A stretch of 55,741 bases of DNA, taken from Azoarcus sp. (GTDB lineage Bacteria > Pseudomonadota > Gammaproteobacteria > Burkholderiales > Rhodocyclaceae). A program made the translations under genes and the position numbers. The stretch is taken from the NCBI GenBank assembly GCA_020725025.1, contig DYFV01000032.1, positions 1 through 55,741 on the forward strand. Direction: 5' to 3'. Below are positions 8,901 to 17,514 of this stretch, in pieces; position 1 is the first letter of the stretch; every line of letters starts with the position of its first letter. The notes under the pieces were generated by a model that did no database searches, had not been told where the DNA came from, and saw nothing but the letters and a program-made list of their open reading frames with translations.

Positions 8901-9101
8901 ATGCGCCCGTTCATCCCCGGTGGCCCTGGTCAGGAGCCGGAACCCGATCCCGCGCCGGAACCCGATCCCGTGCCCGACCCGAGCAAGGATCCCGACCCGG
9001 AAGAGGAAGACGATTTTCCGCAGTCCCGAAGCGGTTCCGCCGCAGCCGGGCGGTCACGCCCCGCTATCGGCGCAGCATGCGGAACCATGCCGCAATGTTG
9101 A
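8901..9101 (+). CDS. Small acidic, proline-rich hypothetical protein
   Basis: A possible 66-residue protein with repeated E/D-P dipeptides (EPEPDPAPEPDPVPDPSKDPDP) and an acidic EEEDDF stretch. The ATG at 8901 has GGAG six bases upstream, which favours it over the ATG at 8889. The last 38 bases overlap the 3' end of the convergent YugP-type gene. No known family; the low-complexity repeat in the DNA means the frame could be fortuitous. Confidence 0.35.
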   Translation: MRPFIPGGPGQEPEPDPAPEPDPVPDPSKDPDPEEEDDFPQSRSGSAAAGRSRPAIGAACGTMPQC

Positions 9102-9753
9102 TGAGGCTCATCAGCGACTGCGCCACGTAGGTGAGCGCGGCCGCCTCGAGGATGCGGCGGGCGTGGGGATAGTCCGATTCGTGGAGGTAGCGCCCCTCCA
9201 CGAGAAGCGGCAGCGCGCGCCGGAAGCTGGCGTCCAGCTCGGTGGGGAGCGTGACGAGGTGTACCAGTGCCGCCAGCCCCATCGACAGCAATCCGGCCAC
9301 GACGAAGACCAGGCCCGGTACCGGGTGGCGGGTGACGGCGACGATCACCGGCACGGCGAGCATGATCAGCGCCCCCAGGCGCTGACCGGCGACGGCGAGC
9401 CGAACCAGGCGCTCGCGCGTCCGAAGCGGCACGTAGCCTTCGGCATGCTGGATCGCATGTCCGACCTCGTGGGCGGCCACCGTGACCGCCGTGAGGGAGT
9501 GTTTGCGGTAGTTGTCGGGCGACAGGCGGACCGTGCGTGCCTCGGGATCGTAGTGGTCGCCGCGGTCGGACTCTTCGACGCCGACATAGCCCAGCCCGCA
9601 GCGATCGAGCAGGAGCTTCGCGAACTGCGCCCCGCTTCCGTAATAGCGGTCGGCGGGCTCGCTGTAACGCGCCATCGTCCGCCGCACCCACCATCCCGGT
9701 AGCCAGCTTGCCAGGAATAGCAGAGGGACGAGGAAAAGCAGTAGGCGGGACAT
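9064..9753 (-). CDS. YugP-type neutral zinc metallopeptidase
   Basis: A 229-residue membrane protein of the Zn_peptidase_2 (YugP) family. After an N-terminal membrane segment it has YYGSGAQFAKLLLDRCGL and the zinc-binding HEVGHAIQH motif with AEGY following, then two more hydrophobic segments. The length fits the family. Substrates are not established. It converges on the small acidic ORF and is followed (in genome order) by the cytochrome gene on the same strand, 202 bases apart. Confidence 0.88.
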   Translation of the reverse strand: MSRLLLFLVPLLFLASWLPGWWVRRTMARYSEPADRYYGSGAQFAKLLLDRCGLGYVGVEESDRGDHYDPEARTVRLSPDNYRKHSLTAVTVAAHEVGHAIQHAEGYVPLRTRERLVRLAVAGQRLGALIMLAVPVIVAVTRHPVPGLVFVVAGLLSMGLAALVHLVTLPTELDASFRRALPLLVEGRYLHESDYPHARRILEAAALTYVAQSLMSLINIAAWFRMLRR

Positions 9754-9955
9754 ATACCCAGTCTCGGGGGGGCGCCCGGCGGGGTCAAGTACCGGCAGTG
9801 CCCTTCCCGATATCCGCTGGGCCTCGATCCGGGCTGCGCAACCGTGATGCGGGGCCCGCCGCCCGGAAGGAGTGAAGCGGAGTCCGGGGACGGCGCGGGG
9901 ACGAGTCCTTGGCCGCTTCCCGGATTCCGTCGCGACGGAACGACCTCGCTCCGCC

Positions 9956-11014
9956 TTATTGCGCGACCACGCTCGCCGCGCGCTGCAGCTTCAGCTCCTC
10001 GGCCCGCTTCCGCGCCATCTCGCGAGCCTTCTCGGCCAGCGGCGGGAAGGGCCCGTACTTGTGCTGGTCGGCCGGCGCTCCGTCCACGTACGGGGGGAAG
10101 GCCGCGTCGATCGGCTTGTTCCAGCGCGCCGGGAAATCCTTCTCCAGGTTGGCCTTGACCGGCCGGGGCTTGGACAGGATGTAGCCGGCGACGTCGAAGG
10201 CCTCGTCGTCGGACAGCACCGCGGTCTGATGCGTGACGCCTTGCGGCATGTTGTATTTGATGAAGCGCGTCGCCATCAGGATGCGGTTCATGCCCGCCCC
10301 GTTGTTGAAGCTGTCGTCGCCCCACAGCGGCGGAAAGAGGTAGCCCTGAGCGTCGCCGGCCACGCCCATGCGACGGCCCTGGCCGTCCTCGCCGTGGCAG
10401 ACCTCACAGTTCGCCTTGAACACCGCTTCGCCGGCCGCCATGTCGGCGCGCCGGTTGGGCACTTCGACCGGCTTGGTGGCCGCCCCCTCGATCTTCGCGC
10501 CCACCGGGATGCCGCGGGACAGGAAGTGGATGTAGGTGGTGAAGGCCTTCATCTCCCTGGAGTCGAGCGGCAAGGGCTTGCCGTTCATGCTCCGCTCCAT
10601 GCAGCCGTTCACCCGCTCCTCCACGGTGCTCAGCGCGTCCTCGCGGCCGCGGTAGCGCGGGAAAGCGGCGCTCACACCCACCCACGGCATCGCGAAGGGT
10701 TTGGCGGCGTTCTCCTGATGGCAGGACGTGCACGCGAGGTTGTTGCCCGCGAAGCGCATCGCGGGATCCTTCACCTCGGGCCCGATGTGGGCGAAGGTGC
10801 GCGTGGTCAGCTCGTGTCCGTAGCGGGCAAGCTTGCCGTATTCGTCGTCCGGTAGGCTCTCGATGCTCGGCCGCGCACGCTCGAGCAGGCTGACCTTGCC
10901 CGGCGCGATGCCTTCCGCAGCGGACGGGGCCGCAGCGGCCGCCTGACCGTAAGCATTCCCCCCCAATGCCAGCATCGTCGCCACCGCCAGGGTGGATGTG
11001 CGGAATCGGTTCAT
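9956..11014 (-). CDS. TsdA-like dihaem cytochrome c (thiosulfate dehydrogenase family)
   Basis: A 352-residue periplasmic protein with a signal peptide (MNRFRTSTLAVATMLALGG, cleavage after NAYGQA or nearby). It has two haem c sites, CTSCH at 95-99 and CEVCH at 203-207. The stretch RVNGCMERSMNGKPLPL, with C138, is typical of TsdA-type enzymes, in which such a Cys is an axial haem ligand. TsdA oxidises thiosulfate to tetrathionate or works in reverse. The start at 11014 was chosen over the ATG at 11074 because of AACAGGAGAG and the signal sequence. A related dihaem protein of another role remains possible. Confidence 0.78.
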   Translation of the reverse strand: MNRFRTSTLAVATMLALGGNAYGQAAAAAPSAAEGIAPGKVSLLERARPSIESLPDDEYGKLARYGHELTTRTFAHIGPEVKDPAMRFAGNNLACTSCHQENAAKPFAMPWVGVSAAFPRYRGREDALSTVEERVNGCMERSMNGKPLPLDSREMKAFTTYIHFLSRGIPVGAKIEGAATKPVEVPNRRADMAAGEAVFKANCEVCHGEDGQGRRMGVAGDAQGYLFPPLWGDDSFNNGAGMNRILMATRFIKYNMPQGVTHQTAVLSDDEAFDVAGYILSKPRPVKANLEKDFPARWNKPIDAAFPPYVDGAPADQHKYGPFPPLAEKAREMARKRAEELKLQRAASVVAQ

Positions 11015-11486
11015 GTCGTCTCTCCTGTTGGGTGCCCCGCTTGTTTCGGGACTTGTTGGTGAAATTTGTTTCATTAGAGTATCAGGATGTTCTTATTCCA
11101 GAGAAGCGACAGACGATGGACGGCCGATGAAGGGTGCCCGTAATGGGTCGTAAGCAGCGCGCAGCGTGCGGCCCGCTGCGGCGGACAGGCGGATGGGCGG
11201 GAAAGGGAGGATTCGAGCCGGAAATGCGCGCCGGGGCTTCCGCAGCCGACGGCGCAAATGCAGCACCCCGCGTATCCGGTCGGACTGCCTTGCGGCTCGT
11301 CTTTCGCAATACTGCCTCGGAAAGACAGGTTGTCCGGCCACGCGGGGCTTGGTTTCAACCTAGCCCAGCGGTGACGGAATTCAAGTAACCAAGTAACGCT
11401 TTTCCTGGGCAGCAGGCAATCCTCCAGTCGGAGACCGACGGGAACGTCAATTGCTCGCTGGTGCGCTCGACGAGGAGGAAACCGTC
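11015..11486. other. Intergenic region without a supported gene
   Basis: Divergent spacer between the dihaem cytochrome and the esterase-family gene. The only frames are short, overlapping on both strands, and lack SD sites or recognisable composition. The first ~90 bases are comparatively AT-rich and probably carry the cytochrome promoter; I cannot place -35/-10 boxes with confidence. Confidence 0.4.
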
Positions 11487-12827
11487 ATGTCGGACCGGGA
11501 TTTGGCGAAGGCCGTGGCGCAGTCGGTGCAGCCGCTGGAGGACGGACCGGGGCGCTGGGACGCGCTCTTAGACCTGATCGGCGACGCTCGGCTGGTGCTG
11601 CTGGGAGAGGCCACCCACGGCACCCACGAGTTCTACGCGGCCCGCGCCGAGATCACCCGCCAGCTCATCACTGTAAAGGATTTCGACGCCGTCGCCGTCG
11701 AGGCGGACTGGCCGGATGCGCTGCGGGCCAGCCGTTACGCCCAGGGGGCGAGCGACGACGCGGACGCCGCCGCCGCGCTCGGCGGTTTCGAGCGCTTTCC
11801 GCGCTGGATGTGGCGCAACGCCGACGTGCTCGCCTTCATCGAATGGCTGCGGACGCAGAATGCCGGCCGCGCGGCCGAAGAGCGGGTCGGTTTTTTCGGC
11901 CTAGATCTCTACAGCCTGCGGGCCTCCATGGACGCGGTGGTGCGCTACCTGGCGACCGTCGATCCCGAGGCCGAGCGGCGTGCCCGCGCCCGCTACGCCT
12001 GCTTCGACCATGTCGGAGAGGACCCGCAGCGCTACGGGTATGCGACGACTTTCGGGCTCGTCGAGGACTGCGAGCGCGAGGTGCTGCGCCAGCTCGCCGA
12101 ACTCACCGGCAACCCCGACCGCTACATGCGCCATGACGGCTTCGCCGCCGCGGACGAGCTCTTCTACGCCCAGCAGAACGCCCGGGTCGCGGCGAACGCC
12201 GAAGCCTACTACCGGAGCATGTTCGGCGGCCGCCACGAGTCGTGGAACCGGCGCGACTCGCACATGGCCGAGACGCTGGAAACCCTGATGGACCACCTCA
12301 CCGAGCGGCGGGGCCGGCCGGCGAAGATCGCCGTGTGGGCCCATAACTCCCACCTGGGCGACGCGCGCGTCACCGAGATGGGCGAATCGGGCGAGCTCAA
12401 CCTCGGCCAGCTGGTGCGCCAGCGTTTCGGCATGGAAAACGCGCGGCTCATCGGCTTCACCACCCACGCCGGCACGGTCACCGCCGCTTCCGATTGGGAT
12501 GCGCCGGCCGAGCTCAAGCGGGTGCGCGAATCCCGTCCGGACAGCTTCGAACGGGCCTTCCACGACACTGGCATTCCACGCTTTCTGCTCGTGACCGATC
12601 AGGCCCCCGCCCTGCGGCGGGAGCGCCGCCTGGAGCGGGCGATCGGCGTCATCTACCTGCCGGAGAGCGAGCGCGTCAGCCACTACTTCTATGCCGGCAT
12701 CGCCAGGCAGTTCGATGCGGTGATCCATTTCGACCGGACGCACGCACTCGTGCCGCTGGATCCGTCCGACCTTTGGAAGCACGGCCAGGAGCCGGAGGAG
12801 ATGGAAACCTACCCGAGCGGGATCTAG
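11487..12827 (+). CDS. Erythromycin esterase family protein
   Basis: A 446-residue cytoplasmic protein of the EreA/EreB-like hydrolase superfamily. LLGEATHGTHEFY (about residues 39-51) carries the conserved Glu and His, VAVEADWPDALR and FFGLDLYSL follow in the usual order, and AHNSHLGDAR holds another conserved His. Chromosomal members of this family are mostly not macrolide resistance enzymes, and their substrates are unknown. The ATG at 11487 with GAGGAGGA is preferred over the TTG at 11451. It is followed in the same direction by the BON/SRPBCC gene after 218 bases. Confidence 0.85.
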   Translation: MSDRDLAKAVAQSVQPLEDGPGRWDALLDLIGDARLVLLGEATHGTHEFYAARAEITRQLITVKDFDAVAVEADWPDALRASRYAQGASDDADAAAALGGFERFPRWMWRNADVLAFIEWLRTQNAGRAAEERVGFFGLDLYSLRASMDAVVRYLATVDPEAERRARARYACFDHVGEDPQRYGYATTFGLVEDCEREVLRQLAELTGNPDRYMRHDGFAAADELFYAQQNARVAANAEAYYRSMFGGRHESWNRRDSHMAETLETLMDHLTERRGRPAKIAVWAHNSHLGDARVTEMGESGELNLGQLVRQRFGMENARLIGFTTHAGTVTAASDWDAPAELKRVRESRPDSFERAFHDTGIPRFLLVTDQAPALRRERRLERAIGVIYLPESERVSHYFYAGIARQFDAVIHFDRTHALVPLDPSDLWKHGQEPEEMETYPSGI

Positions 12828-13045
12828 TGTTCACCACGCAGGCCCTGCGCGAGAACACGACCGCCCGCCCGACGTGAACCGGGGGCGCGAGGGGCGCCGC
12901 CGAAGCGAGGATTTGCAACGCTGCGAAATCCTTACATTCCCTGCCGGAGCTCCTCGGGGTCTGGCGCAGGGCGAAAAATCGCCCTGCCCAAGCATCGGCG
13001 TAACGGGGCTCGACGGCGAACTTGCCGACGACGAGGAGGTGCGCA

Positions 13046-14239
13046 ATGAGAAACGGAATGAAGTCGAACGTAAACGAGGCCCTGACGGTGCTCGGGGCAG
13101 CGGGTCTCGGCATGCTGGCGATGTATCTGTTCGACCCGGAAGTGGGCAAGCGGCGGCGCGCGCTCGCCACCGACAAGCTGCGAAGTGCGCGCGTGCAGTT
13201 TGGACACATGGCCGATACGGCCTCCCGCGATACCCTCAACCGCAGCCGCGGCATGCTCGCGCGCCTGCGCTCGCGCATGAACCGGGAAGAGCAGGTGTCC
13301 GGGCAGCGCCTCACGGAGAGGGTGCGCGCGCGCATCGGCCGGGTGGTGTCGAACCCGCGCGCGCTCGACGTGCATGCGGACGACGCGGGGCATGTCGTCC
13401 TGGAAGGGCCTGCGCTCGCCAGCGAGATGAGCCGGCTGATGGCGGCGGTGTGGGGCGTACGAGGCGTGAGGAGCGTGGAGGACCACCTCCAGATCTACGA
13501 GCATCCGGCCGGGGTCTCCGCCCTGCAGGGCGCGGAGAGCGCCGAACAGCGCCGCGGCATGGTGGACAACTGGCCACCCTCCGTGCGCTTGCTGGCCGGG
13601 AGCGCCGGGATCGCCGCCGCAGCCCTCAGCGTGACCCGGGGACATCCCATGGGCCTGCTCGGCGCCCTCGCGGGCGGCGCACTGCTCGCCCGATCGGTGA
13701 GCAACCAGAGTCTGCGCGAAATGGCGGGCCTGTCGGGCACCCACAGCGTGCACATCGAGAAGGAGATGTACGTGGCCGCCCCGCCCGAGCGGGTGTTCGA
13801 GTTCTGGTCCCATCAGGAGAACTTCCCCCGCTTCATGCGCAACGTTGAGGAAGTGAATCCCGCCGGGCAGGATCGGTGGCACTGGAAGGTGTCCGGACCC
13901 TTCCGCTCGGTGGAATGGGACTCCGAGGTGGTCGAGCGCGAGGAGAACCGGCGCCTCGTCTGGCGGACGGAACCCGGGGCCGCGGTCGAGAGCGAGGGAC
14001 GCGTCGAGTTCCAGCCGGAAGGAGACGGCACCCGGCTGCGCGTGTCGATGAGCTACACGCCCACCGCCGGCGCCATGGGCCACCTCTTCGCGAGACTGTT
14101 CGGCAAGGACGCGAAGTCCGAGATGGACGAGGATCTGATGCGCGTGAAGTCCTACCTCGAGACCGGCAAGCCGGCGCACGACGCCGCCGCCGCGAGCGAG
14201 GCCCCGGCCGCGTCGGAGGAAGCCACGCGGCTCCACTGA
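13046..14239 (+). CDS. BON-domain and SRPBCC-domain membrane protein
   Basis: A 397-residue protein. Order: a short N-terminal membrane segment (VLGAAGLGMLAMYLF); a basic linker; a BON-like lipid-binding domain around residues 90-150 (ERVRARIGRVVSNP, then VLEGPALASEM and VRGVRSVEDHL); a Gly/Ala-rich double membrane segment (~175-220); and an SRPBCC/polyketide-cyclase-like domain (~235-370; HIEKEMYVAAPPERVFEFW to HLFARLFG). This layout matches uncharacterised COG5637-type envelope proteins. The ATG at 13046 follows a perfect GAGGAGGT site; the upstream TTG at 13022 is less likely. Confidence 0.82.
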   Translation: MRNGMKSNVNEALTVLGAAGLGMLAMYLFDPEVGKRRRALATDKLRSARVQFGHMADTASRDTLNRSRGMLARLRSRMNREEQVSGQRLTERVRARIGRVVSNPRALDVHADDAGHVVLEGPALASEMSRLMAAVWGVRGVRSVEDHLQIYEHPAGVSALQGAESAEQRRGMVDNWPPSVRLLAGSAGIAAAALSVTRGHPMGLLGALAGGALLARSVSNQSLREMAGLSGTHSVHIEKEMYVAAPPERVFEFWSHQENFPRFMRNVEEVNPAGQDRWHWKVSGPFRSVEWDSEVVEREENRRLVWRTEPGAAVESEGRVEFQPEGDGTRLRVSMSYTPTAGAMGHLFARLFGKDAKSEMDEDLMRVKSYLETGKPAHDAAAASEAPAASEEATRLH

Positions 14240-14397
14240 GTGGGAAGGCCCCAGCGCCCACCTCCCCGACACACGCGGGAGGCGGGCTGCCCGCTTGCGC
14301 CGACACAAGGCACCCCGTCGACGTCCGGCCGCCCCCCTGACGGGCGTCGAGCGTCCGGACGCGACGCGGCATCCTGCCGAGCGGGCCGGGACGACCA

Positions 14398-15576
14398 TTG
14401 GAATTCTCGGTCATCACCATCCTCGCCGCGATCCTCGCGCTGGCGACCGTCCTGCCTCTGTCCCGCTCGCCGAGATGGTGGGTGAGGGGCCTCGACTTCC
14501 CGAGGCTGCAGCTGGCGATCGCCGGCCTCTCGCTGCTCGCCGTCGAGCTGTGGCGGCTCGACATGGATGCGCTTCCCGGCCAGGCCATCCTGGCGATCAC
14601 GGCGGCATGCACGCTCTACCAGGGGTGGTGGATCCTGCCCTACACCTGGCTCCATCCCTACGAAGTCCGGCCATGCGCGGGCAGCAACGACCCCTCGGCC
14701 CGGATCAGCATCCTGGCTGCGAACGTGCTCGCCTCCAACCGCAACGCCGACGCGCTCCTGTCCATGGTCCGGCAGTACCGCCCGGACATCGTCGTCACCC
14801 TCGAATCGAACGCCTGGTGGCAGGCGCGGCTGGACACTCTGGAGGACGATTACCCGAACACGATCAAGTGCCCGCTGGACAACCGCTACGGCATGCACGT
14901 GTACTCGCGCCTGCCGCTGGAAGAGACGGCGACACGCTTCCTGATCGAAGCCAACGTTCCCTCCATGCACGCGACCGCCATGCTGCGGTCCGGGCAGCCG
15001 GTGCAGCTTCACTTCGTGCACCCCACTCCGCCGAGCCCGACCGAAAGCGACGCCTCGATCGGACGCGACGCGGAGCTCGTGGTGGTAGGCAGGGCGGTCC
15101 AGGATCTCGACATCCCGGTCATCGTCGCCGGCGACCTGAACGACGTGGCGTGGTCCGCCACGACGCGTCTCTTCCGCAAGATCAGCGGCCTGCTCGACCC
15201 ACGGGTCGGCCGCGGCATGTTCAACACCTTCCATGCCGGCCACTGGTACATGCGCTGGCCGCTCGACCACCTGTTCCACAGCCGCCATTTCACCCTGTGC
15301 TCCATGGCGCGGCTTCCGGCCTTCGGCTCCGACCACTTCCCGGTACTGGTGGAGCTCGCCCACGAACCGGGCGCGAAGCACCGTCAGGACGGCCTGGAGG
15401 CGGAAGCCGAAGACCGGAGGAGGGCCGACGAGAAGCTCGACCGGGCGGGCGTGCGAAAGCCGGTTCGCCCGGCGGACCCCGGCCGCCGCGCGAGGGACCG
15501 GCCCCGTGGCCGGCCGCCGGGTCAGGCCGAGCGGAGCTGGATCGCCTTGTACTCGAGGAACTCCTCGAGCCCGTAG
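14398..15576 (+). CDS. Membrane-anchored endonuclease/exonuclease/phosphatase family protein
   Basis: A 392-residue protein with two or three N-terminal membrane segments (to about residue 85). A DNase-I-like EEP fold follows: AANVLASNRNAD, VVTLESNAWW (metal-binding Glu), VAGDLNDVAW and FGSDHFPVLV (catalytic His). The active site should face the periplasm. About 70 residues after the fold are highly charged and low-complexity. The only far-upstream start in frame is TTG at 14398, with a poor SD, so the start is uncertain. The 3' end overlaps the convergent aldehyde dehydrogenase gene by 55 bases. Confidence 0.8.
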   Translation: MEFSVITILAAILALATVLPLSRSPRWWVRGLDFPRLQLAIAGLSLLAVELWRLDMDALPGQAILAITAACTLYQGWWILPYTWLHPYEVRPCAGSNDPSARISILAANVLASNRNADALLSMVRQYRPDIVVTLESNAWWQARLDTLEDDYPNTIKCPLDNRYGMHVYSRLPLEETATRFLIEANVPSMHATAMLRSGQPVQLHFVHPTPPSPTESDASIGRDAELVVVGRAVQDLDIPVIVAGDLNDVAWSATTRLFRKISGLLDPRVGRGMFNTFHAGHWYMRWPLDHLFHSRHFTLCSMARLPAFGSDHFPVLVELAHEPGAKHRQDGLEAEAEDRRRADEKLDRAGVRKPVRPADPGRRARDRPRGRPPGQAERSWIALYSRNSSSP

Positions 15577-16949
15577 TCGCCGTTCTCCCGCCCCAGCCCC
15601 GACTGCCGGTAGCCGCCGAAAGGTGCGAGCGGGTTCCACGGGGCGCCGTTCACGTCCACCTGCCCGGCGCGGATGCGGCGCGCCACCGCGAGCGCATGCT
15701 CGTCGCTGCCCGCCCACACGGCGCCGGCGAGACCGTAGATGGTGTCGTTGGCGATCGCGATCGCGTCTTCGTCGCCGTCGTGGGGGAGGATCACCAGCAC
15801 CGGCCCGAAGATCTCCTCCTGGGCCACGGTGGCCTTCGGATCGTCCACCATCAGCACCGTCGGCGCGACGAAGAAGCCCTTGCCCTCCGGTGCGGCGTCC
15901 GGCCCGCCGGCCACGAGCCGCCCCCCCTCCTCCAGCCCCCGGCGGATGTAGCCCACGACCCGGTCCCGCTGGGCCTCCGACACCAGCGGTCCGAGGCGGC
16001 TGCCCTCGGCAAGCGCCGGGCCGACCTTGAACGCGGATACCGCCTCGGCGGCGAGCCGCGCGGCCTCCTCGAGCTTCGCGCGCGGCACCAGCATGCGGGT
16101 GTGGGCCGAGCAGGTCTGGCCCGAGTTCAGGAGGCAGCTCGACACCGTGCCCTTCACCGCCGCGGCGAGATCCGCGTCGTCCAGGATCACCGCCGCCGAC
16201 TTGCCGCCGAGCTCGAGGGCGACCTTCTTCACCGTGGCCGCGGCGAGCTCCGCCACCCGCCGCCCGGCCCGCGTCGAGCCGGTGAAGGACACCATGTCCA
16301 CCCGCGGGTCGCGCGCCAGGACCTCGCCCACCACCGGCCCGTAGCCGGTGACCAGGTTGAAGACGCCCGCCGGCAGGCCCGCCTCCTCGATGACCTCGGC
16401 GAGGATGAAGGCATTCACCGGCGCGACCTCGGAAGGCTTGAGCACCACGGTGCAGCCGGCCGCGAGAGCCGGGGCGACCTTCAGGGTGATCTGGTTGAGC
16501 GGGAAGTTCCACGGCGTGATCGCGCTCACCACGCCGATGGGCTCGCGCACCACCAGCGAATGCCCGACCCGCTCTTCCCAGACGAACTCCCGCGCGAGCT
16601 TCGCGTAGTGCCTCCAGCTTGCGACAGGCCCGCCCACCTGGAGCCGGGCGGCCATCTTGCGCGGCATCCCCACCTCGTGGGCGATCGTCTGCGCGAGCTC
16701 GTCGCTGCGCCGCTCGACGCCTTCGGCGATGCGGCCGATGTAGCCGGCCCGCTCGGCCGGTGGCGTTCGCGACCAGGCGTCGAAGGCCTCGCGCGCGGCC
16801 GCGATGGCGGTCTCGGCGTCGGCGGGCGTGCCTTCCGGGATGCGGGCATAGGCCGAGCCGTCGCTCGGGTCGATGACTTCGATGAGGCCGCTGCCGGCCG
16901 GGGCGACCCAGCGGCCGCCGATGAAGAGTCTGTCGCGCAGGAGAGCCAT
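15522..16949 (-). CDS. NAD(P)-dependent aldehyde dehydrogenase
   Basis: A 475-residue enzyme of the aldehyde dehydrogenase superfamily, full length. The Rossmann motif FTGSTRAGRRV, E246 in LELGGKSAA and the catalytic nucleophile C280 in NSGQTCSAH are present, along with EEIFGPVL near the C-terminus. It oxidises an aldehyde to its carboxylic acid; the substrate is not deducible, though amine-derived aldehydes would suit the QHNDH locus elsewhere in the window. The ATG at 16949 starts at the usual N-terminal RLFIGG region; the frame stays open upstream to 17291, discussed separately. Confidence 0.9.
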   Translation of the reverse strand: MALLRDRLFIGGRWVAPAGSGLIEVIDPSDGSAYARIPEGTPADAETAIAAAREAFDAWSRTPPAERAGYIGRIAEGVERRSDELAQTIAHEVGMPRKMAARLQVGGPVASWRHYAKLAREFVWEERVGHSLVVREPIGVVSAITPWNFPLNQITLKVAPALAAGCTVVLKPSEVAPVNAFILAEVIEEAGLPAGVFNLVTGYGPVVGEVLARDPRVDMVSFTGSTRAGRRVAELAAATVKKVALELGGKSAAVILDDADLAAAVKGTVSSCLLNSGQTCSAHTRMLVPRAKLEEAARLAAEAVSAFKVGPALAEGSRLGPLVSEAQRDRVVGYIRRGLEEGGRLVAGGPDAAPEGKGFFVAPTVLMVDDPKATVAQEEIFGPVLVILPHDGDEDAIAIANDTIYGLAGAVWAGSDEHALAVARRIRAGQVDVNGAPWNPLAPFGGYRQSGLGRENGDYGLEEFLEYKAIQLRSA

Positions 16950-17514
16950 GGCTTTGTCGGATCGGAACGAATCGGCTCGACTATAGCCCGCGGAGTCGCG
17001 GGAGGACCATCCGCCGGCCCCGGTAGCGCTCAGTCCGGAGCGGGTCGACGCGCGGACCTCCATCGCCTGCAGCGTATTGCCCTCGGTGTGCAGCGCCGGG
17101 TGGTCCTGGAAGCGGTCGAGCTCGACGGCGCCCGCGACCATGCGCTCGGTGACCGCCGGCGCGATCGCACGGCTCGCGATGACTGCCCGCACGACCGCGT
17201 CCACGGGGATCTCGGGGCGCGGAAAACGCACCGCCCGCAGGAGCGCCTCCGTCACCTTGTATGTGTGGTCACCAATGGCGCCGCGATCGCCCTAGGTCCG
17301 GAAGATGCGAGACACACCCACGAGCGTCCAGGCGCATCTTTCCGGGCGCCGGGTTTGCTACCCGCCGAATTTGCTACCTGACGTGGCCTAACGGCTTCCG
17401 GGCTCCTGCTCCACGGGCGTACTGCTTGGCCGACACCCGCGGTAGTCCCAGGACCAGAAGCGCGTTGAACCATCGCACCCATAGGCCATCTACACCGACC
17501 GGACAGCCGATTTG
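16950..17514. other. Non-genic stretch with a possible decayed gene end
   Basis: Between the aldehyde dehydrogenase start and the kinase gene. On the minus strand, 17291-16950 is open in frame with the dehydrogenase and reads like real protein (GDHTYKVTEALLRAVRFPRP, then VELDRFQDHPALHTEGNTL), possibly the C-terminal remnant of another enzyme, which I cannot name. From 17292 to 17514 I see no gene. It must contain the promoter of the rightward operon. Confidence 0.35.

Noticed and set aside
11074..11388. Short frames on both strands in the cytochrome-esterase spacer
   Set aside because: They overlap one another in several frames, lack SD sites and have no recognisable content.
11487..12827. 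Macrolide-resistance erythromycin esterase
   Set aside because: The superfamily fold is clear, but chromosomal members usually are not resistance enzymes and nothing nearby suggests a resistance island.
14152..16512. 786-codon minus-strand frame spanning the EEP and dehydrogenase region
   Set aside because: Its left part is antisense to the EEP gene and the rest is an alternate frame of the aldehyde dehydrogenase; the composition is Gly/Arg/Ala noise.
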